A stretch of DNA of 6,143 nt. Origin: Methanosarcinales archaeon. Lineage in GTDB: Archaea > Halobacteriota > Methanosarcinia > DSM-18856 > Methermicoccaceae. The DNA lies in NCBI GenBank assembly GCA_003661015.1, contig QMVI01000070.1, positions 1 through 6,143 on the forward strand, in the 5' to 3' direction. This document shows positions 1-5,640 of the stretch, piece after piece; positions within the stretch are counted from its first letter, which is position 1, and each line of letters begins with the position of its first letter. The notes below the pieces were generated by a model that did no database searches, was not told where the DNA came from, and saw only the letters and a list, made by a program, of their open reading frames with translations. Made by a program: the position numbers and the translations under genes.

Positions 1-156
1 AAAATATCTGTATATGGTAAGACTGTCAGTCTCATAGGATACCCGGAAGGAATAAGAGCTGCCAGAAATGCAATAGGAATGCTCATAAGAGGCTCACCAC
101 ATGGAGCTGTATATAGATTTCTCGAGAAAAGAAGAATGGATACGGAATACTATTAA
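1..156 (+). CDS. KH-domain RNA-binding protein, Dim2/Pno1 type (C-terminal fragment)
   Basis: Only the last 51 residues are in the window; the gene begins upstream. The fragment reads as the end of a KH domain: a beta strand (VYGKTVSLIGY), then a long helix (PEGIRAARNAIGMLIRG), then the GSPHGAVYRFLEKRR tail characteristic of archaeal relatives of eukaryotic Dim2/Pno1 (Krr1 family). These proteins bind the 3' region of pre-16S/18S rRNA during small-subunit assembly, and in eukaryotes Pno1 contacts the endonuclease Nob1. A nob1 gene lies 1.5 kb downstream on the same strand, which supports the assignment. The stop is TAA. The family call rests on recognising the C-terminal signature; the first KH domain and the GxxG loops are outside the window. 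Confidence 0.8.
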   Translation, partial: KISVYGKTVSLIGYPEGIRAARNAIGMLIRGSPHGAVYRFLEKRRMDTEYY

Positions 157-164
157 TATATAAG
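151..164 (+). promoter_or_regulatory. Possible TATA box for the gfcR-purC-nob1 cluster
   Basis: An AT-only stretch (TATTAATATATAAG) spans the stop codon of the KH gene and the start of the short gap before gfcR. It resembles an archaeal TATA element, and its centre is about 30 bp upstream of the gfcR ATG, so a transcript from it would have a very short leader. The 33-bp gap also allows read-through from the KH gene, so an independent promoter is only a suggestion. Confidence 0.35.
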
Positions 165-189
165 TTCGAGAGTTATTGTTGGTGATGTC

Positions 190-780
190 ATGGAGCATAT
201 CAAAGATTTCATAGAGAAGGCAACAGCACTCAGGGAGAGAGGATTATCTGTTGGTCAGATAGCAGATGAGTTGAACATATCAAAAGAGACTGCGACCTGG
301 CTTTTAACTCGTCCTGAGCGAGTAGAGACACCACTCAAAGACATATCAGTGAATTGGAGTGCCATCGGAAAAAGTGCATTGAGATTGTCCCTGATTGCAT
401 CAGCCCTCTCTGACCTGCTTATGGAGGTCGTTGATGAAGAGGTGGATGTAGTCGTTGGTATTTCTCTCTCGGGTGTACCGCTCGGTGCATTAGTTGCAGA
501 GGATATAGGATGCGATTTTTCCATATACATACCAAAGAAGCAGGTTGAAAGAGGTGGGGAGATTGGAGCTTTTAGTAGAAACTTCTCAGAGGTTGAAGGA
601 AGAAAATGTCTGATAGTGGATGATGTGATAACAAGTGGTACAACCATAACAGAAACCACGAATGCACTCATCAACCTGAAGGCAAAGCCACTTGCAATAG
701 GTGTCATGATTGACAAGGAAGACATAAAAGAAATATATGGAATCCCAGTTGTGTCGCTTCTCAAAGTAACTCCACTGTGA
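190..780 (+). CDS. gfcR: HTH-phosphoribosyltransferase regulator, GfcR/PyrE-like family
   Basis: This 196-residue protein has two parts. Residues about 15-42 form a helix-turn-helix (GLSVGQIADELNISKETATWLLTR). Residues about 55-196 are a type I phosphoribosyltransferase fold with an intact PRPP-binding loop at 140-152 (CLIVDDVITSGTT). The combination is typical of the archaeal family often annotated as orotate phosphoribosyltransferase-like and named GfcR in haloarchaea, where a member regulates sugar catabolism. Length fits the family. The ATG follows GGTGAT (181-186), a good match to the archaeal anti-Shine-Dalgarno, after 3 nt. The gene ends in TGA 9 bp before purC, so co-transcription is likely. 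I infer that it senses PRPP or a nucleotide and may control purine genes here. The effector and targets cannot be read from the sequence, and orotate phosphoribosyltransferase activity is less likely given the HTH. Confidence 0.8.
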   Translation: MEHIKDFIEKATALRERGLSVGQIADELNISKETATWLLTRPERVETPLKDISVNWSAIGKSALRLSLIASALSDLLMEVVDEEVDVVVGISLSGVPLGALVAEDIGCDFSIYIPKKQVERGGEIGAFSRNFSEVEGRKCLIVDDVITSGTTITETTNALINLKAKPLAIGVMIDKEDIKEIYGIPVVSLLKVTPL

Positions 781-789
781 GGGAGTTGT

Positions 790-1695
790 GTGAAACTTTT
801 GAAAAGTGGCTCTGTAAAGGATTTGTATGAGGTGGATGAAAATACCATCATCTTTGAATTTTCAGACAGAATTTCTGTATTCGACAAACTCATCCCAACA
901 GAGATTCCTCATAAGGGAGAGACGCTGTGCAGAACCGCAGTTTACTGGTTTGAAAAAGTCAAGAATATGAACATAAAAACACACTTCCTTGAATACATTC
1001 CTCCAAAGAGCATTAGGGTGAAGAAGGTTAGGGTAATCCCTGATTACTCGAAGCTCACACCTACCACTCAAAACTATCTGATACCTCTGGAGTTCATATC
1101 AAGATACTACGTTGCTGGCTCACTATATGATAGGCTCATCAGTGGAAAATTATCTCCAGAAGAAATAGGCTTTTCGAGATCCCACAATGTGAAGTATGGC
1201 GAGGAGTTGCCAGAACCATTCTTTGAGGTTTCAACGAAACTCGAAAGAGTGGACAGACTTCTCACAAAAGATGAGGCTCTGAATATTTCAGGACTGACCG
1301 AAGAGGAATATGAACATATAATCAAAGTGATATCAAAGATAGATGATTTGATAAACAAAAGCGTGTATGAGCGGGGGCTGATACACGTTGATGGAAAGAA
1401 GGAATTTGCATTCGATGAGAATAGGAGACTCATGATTGTGGATGTTTTTGGTACAGCTGACGAAGACAGATTCTGGGATAGAGAACTCTACGAAAAAGGA
1501 GAGTTTGTGGACAAGAGCAAAGAACTCGTGAGACAGTATTACAGAATGACTGGATACAAAGACGAACTCTACAAAGCCCGTGAAAGTGGAGGGCCAGAGC
1601 CAGACATACCTCCCCTTCCAGCTGATGTCGTGTCTGAGGTAAGCAAAACATACATAGAACTCTTTGAGAGAATCACAGGCAGGAAATTCGGATGA
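790..1695 (+). CDS. purC: Phosphoribosylaminoimidazole-succinocarboxamide (SAICAR) synthase
   Basis: PurC joins aspartate to CAIR using ATP to form SAICAR in cytoplasmic de novo purine synthesis. The 301-residue protein starts with the nucleotide-binding hairpin (KLLKSGSVKDLYEV), followed by FSDRISVFD at about 24-32. The first SAICAR-synthase signature is at 99-116 (PLEFISRYYVAGSLYDRL). The second region appears in the longer archaeal/yeast-like form, VDGKKEFAFDE at 200-210, followed by IVDVFGTADEDRFW at 216-229. About 300 residues matches this longer class rather than the roughly 237-residue E. coli type. The start is GTG at 790 with GGGAG at 781-785; no better start in frame explains the N-terminal strand. 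It lies 9 bp after gfcR, and its TGA overlaps the nob1 ATG, giving tight translational coupling. Assignment is secure. Confidence 0.95.
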   Translation: MKLLKSGSVKDLYEVDENTIIFEFSDRISVFDKLIPTEIPHKGETLCRTAVYWFEKVKNMNIKTHFLEYIPPKSIRVKKVRVIPDYSKLTPTTQNYLIPLEFISRYYVAGSLYDRLISGKLSPEEIGFSRSHNVKYGEELPEPFFEVSTKLERVDRLLTKDEALNISGLTEEEYEHIIKVISKIDDLINKSVYERGLIHVDGKKEFAFDENRRLMIVDVFGTADEDRFWDRELYEKGEFVDKSKELVRQYYRMTGYKDELYKARESGGPEPDIPPLPADVVSEVSKTYIELFERITGRKFG

Positions 1696-2165
1696 CCACA
1701 TATGTGTGTGATGCTATTGTTTTCATAACTGGTTTTGTTGAATAGCTTAGAGGAGAGCTTATCACGACACCTGAGGTAGAAAAGGAGATAAAGAGTCCAA
1801 CTGCAAGATGTTTTTTTGAGCTTGCAAAAGGTAAAGGACTGAAAGTTCTGCCCGTATCAAAGGATGCGATTGAATATGTGAGAGATAAGGCGAATGAATA
1901 CGGGGACGGTGTGGCATTGTCTGATGCAGACATGAGTCTGCTTGCAAAAGCTTTTGAGACAAATGGTGTGCTGGTGAGTGATGACTTTGACTTGCAGAAC
2001 ATGTGTCTTAAAATGGGTATAAAATTCATGCCAGTGTTGAGAAGTGTGAGGGGAAGGAGAGACTGGGTTTACAGATGCCCAGCATGTAAGAGGAAGATAG
2101 TGATAAAGAATGACGAGAAGGTCTGTCCAGTATGTGGAACACCGCTAACAACTAAGAGAGAATGA
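1692..2165 (+). CDS. nob1: Ribosome maturation endonuclease Nob1 (PIN domain plus zinc ribbon), with in-frame UAG at codon 18
   Basis: Read through one TAG, this frame gives a 157-residue Nob1, the normal archaeal size. Nob1 cleaves the 3' end of pre-16S rRNA during small-subunit maturation. The PIN-domain acidic residues are D7 (strand YVCDAIVFI), E28/E32 in PEVEKEI, D78/D80 in LSDAD and D97/D98 in LVSDDF. The C-terminus is a Cys4 zinc ribbon: C129-x2-C132 and C145-x2-C148. The ATG overlaps the purC stop (ATGA), and AGGAAA lies just upstream. Codon 18 is TAG (1743-1745), located between ITGFVE and LRGELITTPEV, a loop that varies in length between homologues. There is no frame change around it. 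The first in-frame start-type codon after the TAG is GTG at 1878; starting there would drop D7 and E28/E32 and leave 95 residues. I infer that UAG is translated, perhaps as pyrrolysine. A pseudogene or base error is the alternative. Stop is TGA. Confidence 0.85.
1743..1745 (+). other. In-frame amber codon in nob1, candidate pyrrolysine (or suppressed) site
   Basis: The TAG sits at codon 18 of an otherwise intact nob1 frame, with conserved Nob1 sequence in the same frame immediately on both sides. No gene in the window terminates with TAG. The residue falls in a loop between the first PIN strand and the GELIT block, where a non-standard or variable residue could be tolerated. Which amino acid is inserted, if any, cannot be read from DNA. 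Confidence 0.55.
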
Positions 2166-2183
2166 AAATAAATATATGATATA

Positions 2184-3005
2184 TCACAGCCTGACCGGTA
2201 TTCCTCTCTCCATAAGATATTCCTTCACTTCACGAATCGTGTATTCACCATAGTGAAATATGGAAGCTGCAAGTGCAGCATCCGCCTTTCCTTTTGTAAA
2301 TGCCTCGTATATGTGGTGTGGAGACCCTGCACCGCCCGACGCAATAATGGGTATGCCCACAAATTCAGACATCTTCCTCGTGATTGGAATGTCATAGCCA
2401 TCACAAGTTCCGTCTCTGTCCATGCTCGTCAACAGTATTTCACCCGCACCAAGCCTTTCAACCTCCTGTGCCCACCAAAGTGCATCGATTCCTGTTGGTT
2501 TTCTTCCCCCATATATGACAACTTCATACCACACCTTTTTACCATCTTCTCTTATGACCTCGTTCTTCACACCACTTCCAGAGAAGTCTGTATTTGAACG
2601 ACAGTCAATTGCTACCACTATACACTGACTTCCAAAAACCCTCGAAGCCTCTCTCACAAACTCCTTATTCCTTACAGCAGCGGTATTTATCGATACCTTA
2701 TCTGCGCCTGCTCTTAAAATCTTCTGGATATCGGAGAGGGAATCTATTCCTCCCCCCACTGTCAGAGGGATAAAGACCTCATCAGCTGTCCTTTCTATTA
2801 CATCCACCATGGTTTCCCTTCCCTCATGAGAAGCTGTAATATCAAGAAAAACAAGCTCATCTGCCCCCTCTTCGTTGTATCTCTTTGCAAGCTCGACAGG
2901 GTCTCCAGCTTCTCTGAGTTTGACAAAATGGATACCCTTCACTACACAGGCTCCACTCTCGCCATACATGACATCAAGACACGGTATTATCCTCTTTGTC
3001 AGCAT
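2184..3005 (-). CDS. hisF: Imidazole glycerol phosphate synthase cyclase subunit HisF
   Basis: HisF forms imidazole glycerol phosphate and AICAR from PRFAR using ammonia delivered by HisH, in histidine biosynthesis. The 273-residue beta/alpha barrel begins MLTKRIIPCLDV with catalytic D11. The second catalytic aspartate is D134 in VVAIDCR. Phosphate-binding loops are seen in TVGGGI (82-87) and ASGGAG (222-227), with LLTSMDRDGT at 191-200. It is about 20 residues longer than most bacterial HisF (about 253) because of an insertion around 143-160 leading into WYEVVIYGGRKPTGIDA, a form I recognise from Methanosarcinales. No other his gene is adjacent, so hisF is dispersed here. It lies 45 bp downstream of the mtbA-like gene on the same strand and meets nob1 tail to tail with 18 bp between stops. 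AICAR links it biochemically to the purine pathway that includes the nearby purC. There is no Shine-Dalgarno before the ATG. Confidence 0.96.
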   Translation of the reverse strand: MLTKRIIPCLDVMYGESGACVVKGIHFVKLREAGDPVELAKRYNEEGADELVFLDITASHEGRETMVDVIERTADEVFIPLTVGGGIDSLSDIQKILRAGADKVSINTAAVRNKEFVREASRVFGSQCIVVAIDCRSNTDFSGSGVKNEVIREDGKKVWYEVVIYGGRKPTGIDALWWAQEVERLGAGEILLTSMDRDGTCDGYDIPITRKMSEFVGIPIIASGGAGSPHHIYEAFTKGKADAALAASIFHYGEYTIREVKEYLMERGIPVRL

Positions 3006-3022
3006 CTAAATACAAAAACACA

Positions 3023-3036
3023 TTAAAAAAATAAAA
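3023..3036 (-). promoter_or_regulatory. T-rich tract: possible hisF promoter for a leaderless transcript, or terminator of the mtbA-like gene
   Basis: On the minus strand this reads TTTTATTTTTTTAA. Its centre is about 24 bp before the hisF ATG, and the bases just before the ATG (GTATTTAG) lack any Shine-Dalgarno. That geometry fits an archaeal TATA box driving a leaderless mRNA. A U-rich tract just past the stop of the upstream methyltransferase gene would equally suit archaeal termination, and both roles are compatible. Confidence 0.4.
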
Positions 3037-3050
3037 TGGTTTTGAAAAAT

Positions 3051-4070
3051 TCATGCGAAGTATTTCTTCACAGCTTCAACCATGGCTTTTATGTTTGCTA
3101 TTGGTGTCCTCGGCGCAATTCCGCATCCCGGAGCGATCACATCAGCACCCTTTTCGATGGCTTCTATCGTGGCTTTTTCCACAACCTCTGGAGTACCGTT
3201 AAGAAGATGGTCCACTGGAGATATATTGCCAACAAGAGCGACTTTATCCGCGACAATTTCTCTTGCCTTTGCCATGTCAACCTTATGCTCAATGCTAAGA
3301 CCGTCTGCCTTTGTCTCAACCATGCTGGAAAGTATTGGCTCCACATTACCGCATATGTGGAGTACGACAGCCGCACCATTTGACTTTATACTCTCATGAA
3401 GTTCTTTCAATGCAGGTAATGCAATAGAGTCGAAAGAAGTTGGCATGAGAATATCTGTGGAAGCGGTTGGGTCGAGAGATACCAAAACGTCAGCTCCCGC
3501 ATCTGCGAGGGCGGTTGTGTACTCCAAAAGCACTTCCTTCGCAACATCTATAAAATCAGTCACATTCTTTGGATTTGTTAGACTCTCCATTATCAATCTC
3601 TCAGTATCCATCAAATGTCCTGCAAGTGTTACTGGACCTGTAAAGCCAGCAATTACTGGGAGTTCATCTCCAACCTCTTCTTTGAGTCTCTTTACAGACT
3701 CTATCACAACGGGAACCCTATTCTTCTCCAAAAATCCATCCCATTTTATTTCTCCAGCATCTTTATATGGAGTCTCTCTGGCAGAGGGCTGTCTGTCAAC
3801 AGTTCCCCAATGAATGCTCACTCCGAGTGCCTCAGCCTCTACTGTTAGACAGAATGGCACTCTCACGCACTCAAGACCAGCTTCCTTATATGGAGCCATC
3901 GCAAGTGCAACCATTTGATCAACATGTTTATGTGCCTCTGGCCAAAAAGCACCTGCCTTCTCCATAAACTCCACAGTACCAGTTTGAGTAACAGAAGTTG
4001 CAGGTAATCTATCAACTTCCTCTCTTTTAAGTGCTGCTAAAACTCTTTCCTTCGGCGTCATTTCTCCCAT
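3051..4070 (-). CDS. Methylcobamide:coenzyme M methyltransferase, MtaA/MtbA family (UroD superfamily)
   Basis: This family moves a methyl group from a methylated corrinoid protein to coenzyme M, producing methyl-CoM in methylotrophic methanogenesis. The 339-residue protein is a UroD-fold barrel starting MGEMTPKERVLAALKREEVDRLP, with TQTGTVEFMEKAGAFWPEAH near the N-terminus as in MtbA/MtaA. The zinc ligands expected to activate the CoM thiol are present as H238-x-C240 (VVLHICGN) and C316 (APGCGIAP). The start at 4070 is preceded by a perfect GGAGGT (4078-4083) with 7-nt spacing and a TATA box. An upstream in-frame ATG at 4160 would add 30 unconserved residues encoded over that promoter. An ATG at 4061 is a weaker option. 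No corrinoid protein or substrate-specific methyltransferase is adjacent, so the substrate (methanol, methylamine, methyl sulfide or other) cannot be set; MtbA-like is my best guess. Confidence 0.85.
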   Translation of the reverse strand: MGEMTPKERVLAALKREEVDRLPATSVTQTGTVEFMEKAGAFWPEAHKHVDQMVALAMAPYKEAGLECVRVPFCLTVEAEALGVSIHWGTVDRQPSARETPYKDAGEIKWDGFLEKNRVPVVIESVKRLKEEVGDELPVIAGFTGPVTLAGHLMDTERLIMESLTNPKNVTDFIDVAKEVLLEYTTALADAGADVLVSLDPTASTDILMPTSFDSIALPALKELHESIKSNGAAVVLHICGNVEPILSSMVETKADGLSIEHKVDMAKAREIVADKVALVGNISPVDHLLNGTPEVVEKATIEAIEKGADVIAPGCGIAPRTPIANIKAMVEAVKKYFA

Positions 4071-4077
4071 ATCGACT

Positions 4078-4083
4078 ACCTCC
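4078..4083 (-). promoter_or_regulatory. Ribosome binding site of the mtbA-like gene (decides the start)
   Basis: The minus strand carries GGAGGT followed by 7 nt and ATG at 4070. This is the strongest Shine-Dalgarno in the window. It places the start at 4070 rather than at the in-frame ATG at 4160, which has no such site. Confidence 0.75.
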
Positions 4084-4104
4084 AGAGGGGCATTATGTTG
4101 AATC

Positions 4105-4115
4105 TTTATAAATTT
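4105..4115 (-). promoter_or_regulatory. TATA box of the mtbA-like gene
   Basis: The minus strand reads AAATTTATAAA, close to the archaeal TATA consensus, with a purine-rich AGGTTA just upstream that could act as a BRE. Transcription about 25 bp downstream would begin near 4083-4086, leaving a leader of roughly 15 nt that just contains the GGAGGT site. Confidence 0.55.
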
Positions 4116-4335
4116 AACCTTTTTGTTATTAAACAAAATTTTTGTTGACTCCAGATGCACTTTATAATAAATCTAATAATTTTTGTATTTGCAATTTCTG
4201 AAGAGATTATTATTTGGGAATGGTAAGGTAGCTGGATTGTATCTCAATGAGTGGTTTCTTATGAAAATAAACATCTCAAATAAACCCTTAGTATTATTTT
4301 CACTATCTTTTTAATTCTTTAAACCTACCTATCCA

Positions 4336-4341
4336 GAGGTG
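4336..4341 (+). promoter_or_regulatory. Ribosome binding site of gatD
   Basis: GAGGTG lies 8 nt before the ATG at 4350 and matches the archaeal anti-Shine-Dalgarno. It supports that start, which also gives the expected GatD N-terminus. Confidence 0.7.
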
Positions 4342-4349
4342 AAAAGATA

Positions 4350-5600
4350 ATGAAAAGTGGAGATAGGGTCAGAGTAACTTCAAAGGGAAGAACATATGAG
4401 GGAGTGCTGATGCCGAGCACCACGGACTGTATCGTGATCAAGCTCGATAATGGTTATAATATAGGAATCAAAAATCCGGAAGAAATCATTGTTTTAGAGG
4501 AAAAATCAGAAAAAATAACAAAAAAAGAAGAAAAAGTTGCAATAGAAGAATTAACCAAACCAGAAATTGCAATCCTCTCAACAGGAGGTACAATAGCAAG
4601 CAAAGTAGATTACAGAACCGGAGCTGTGACGAGTCAATTTGATGCTGAGGAGATACTGACAGAAATACCCGAACTTATGGAGCTGGCAAGATTCAGAGCA
4701 AAACTCGTGTACAACATCCTAAGCGAGAATATGAAACCTGAGTACTGGACAAAGCTTGCAAGGGCTGTTTATGAAGAGATAGAAAAGGAAGCCTATGGCA
4801 TCATAATAACACACGGTACAGATACGATGACATACTCCGCAGCCGCCCTTTCTTTCATGCTGCGAACCCCAGTTCCCATAGTCTTTGTTGGCTCCCAAAG
4901 AAGCTCGGACAGACCGAGTTCGGACAGTGCCATGAATGGATTATGTGCTTCAAAGGTTGCTATCAGCGATATAGGAGAAGTATGTGTGGTCATGCATGGC
5001 ACATCATCAGACGATTACTGTCTTGTTCATAGAGGTTGTAAAGTGAGAAAAATGCACACATCAAGAAGAGACGCATTCAAATCAATAAACGCTCATCCAA
5101 TAGCTCTCGTTAGGTATCCCTCTCTCGAGATACAAAAGATATCTGAGTACAGAAAGAGGGGAGGGGAGGGGCTGAGGATAATGGACAGACTCGAAGATAA
5201 ATGTGCTCTTGTAAAGTACACACCGGGTGCTGAACCAGACATTATCGATTTCTATGTGGATAGAGAGTACAGGGGAATTGTTATTGAGGGTACCGGACTT
5301 GGACATGTGGGAGAGCACTGGATACCTTCAATAAAGAGGGCTGTTGACGAAGATGTGGTTGTGGTGATAACCTCCCAGTGTTTATTTGGAAGGGTATGCG
5401 ATAGGGTGTATGATACTGGACGGGACATGCTCAAGGCAGGGGTGATAGAGGGAGAGGATATGCTTCCGGAAGTGGCTCTTGTAAAATTGATGTGGCTACT
5501 TGGAAACTACCCAACAGAAGAAGCTAAGAAGCTCGTGAATGTGAATCTGGTGGGAGAAATATCAGAAAGAAGTCTACACGATTATTACACAATAAAATAA
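4350..5600 (+). CDS. gatD: Glutamyl-tRNA(Gln) amidotransferase subunit D
   Basis: GatD is the glutaminase subunit of the archaeal GatDE enzyme. It releases ammonia from an amide donor, and GatE uses it to convert Glu-tRNA(Gln) to Gln-tRNA(Gln). The 416-residue protein has the GatD-specific N-terminal small beta domain (about 1-50, GDRVRVTSKGRTYEGVLMP), a charged Lys/Glu linker (about 50-70) and an L-asparaginase-type domain from about 71. Catalytic residues are visible: T81 in LSTGGTIAS, T157 and D158 in THGTDTM, and the expected lysine K234 in KVRKMHTSRRDAF. GSQRSSDRPSSD (181-192) is also diagnostic of GatD rather than of free asparaginase. Length is near the family norm. gatE is not adjacent within the window: the next gene downstream converges on gatD. 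It ends in TAA about 39 bp before the opposing stop. Confidence 0.96.
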   Translation: MKSGDRVRVTSKGRTYEGVLMPSTTDCIVIKLDNGYNIGIKNPEEIIVLEEKSEKITKKEEKVAIEELTKPEIAILSTGGTIASKVDYRTGAVTSQFDAEEILTEIPELMELARFRAKLVYNILSENMKPEYWTKLARAVYEEIEKEAYGIIITHGTDTMTYSAAALSFMLRTPVPIVFVGSQRSSDRPSSDSAMNGLCASKVAISDIGEVCVVMHGTSSDDYCLVHRGCKVRKMHTSRRDAFKSINAHPIALVRYPSLEIQKISEYRKRGGEGLRIMDRLEDKCALVKYTPGAEPDIIDFYVDREYRGIVIEGTGLGHVGEHWIPSIKRAVDEDVVVVITSQCLFGRVCDRVYDTGRDMLKAGVIEGEDMLPEVALVKLMWLLGNYPTEEAKKLVNVNLVGEISERSLHDYYTIK

Positions 5601-5640
5601 ATAAAAAAACAAATTAAAAAGGGGTTAAATTAAACCCCTT
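5601..5640 (-). terminator. Hairpin plus T-tract terminator of the surface-protein gene
   Basis: An 8-bp perfect stem (AAGGGGTT at 5619-5626 and AACCCCTT at 5633-5640) encloses a 6-nt loop. Read on the minus strand, it begins at the last base of the stop codon and is followed by a long T-rich run (TTTTTAATTTGTTTTTTTAT). That is the arrangement of an intrinsic terminator for the surface-protein gene and suits U-rich archaeal termination. On the plus strand the bases following the stem are not a T-run, so gatD would use it less well. Confidence 0.65.

Larger units (their letters stand above)
4071..4349. other. Divergent intergenic region between the mtbA-like gene and gatD
   Basis: These 279 bp separate two divergently transcribed genes and are distinctly AT-rich. 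On the minus side they hold the TATA box and ribosome binding site of the methyltransferase gene, and on the plus side the gatD leader. A T-rich stretch at 4307-4315 (CTTTTTAAT) is a weak TATA candidate for gatD, but it lies closer to the start than usual; AGTATTATTTT at 4290-4300 is an alternative. I see no tRNA, convincing small ORF or long inverted repeat in it. Confidence 0.6.

Noticed and set aside
255..893. A 212-codon open frame on the minus strand opposite gfcR.
   Set aside because: It lies antisense to a well-supported gene, its Ser/Thr-rich translation shows no family signature, and it has no ribosome binding site.
1750..1755. GAGGAG just after the nob1 TAG as a ribosome binding site for translational restart.
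   Set aside because: No ATG, GTG or TTG in the nob1 frame follows within a usable distance.
1744..1759. A small hairpin (AGCTT with GAGCT, 6-nt loop) right at the nob1 TAG, as a possible pyrrolysine insertion element.
   Set aside because: It has only 5 pairs including a wobble, and it overlaps the codon itself rather than lying downstream. Archaeal pyrrolysine decoding does not depend strictly on such an element.
1878..2165. A shorter 95-residue gene starting at GTG 1878.
   Set aside because: It begins inside the PIN domain and loses the first catalytic residues. The conserved Nob1 sequence continues upstream in the same frame to the ATG at 1692, interrupted only by the TAG.
4071..4160. An N-terminal extension of the methyltransferase from ATG 4160.
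   Set aside because: The extra 30 residues do not resemble the family, and they would be encoded across a good TATA box and a perfect GGAGGT site that serve the ATG at 4070.
4241..4279. Direct repeat ATCTCAA (4241-4247 and 4273-4279), about three helical turns apart, as an operator.
   Set aside because: A 7-bp repeat is expected by chance in an AT-rich region of this length, and its position relative to a promoter is unclear.
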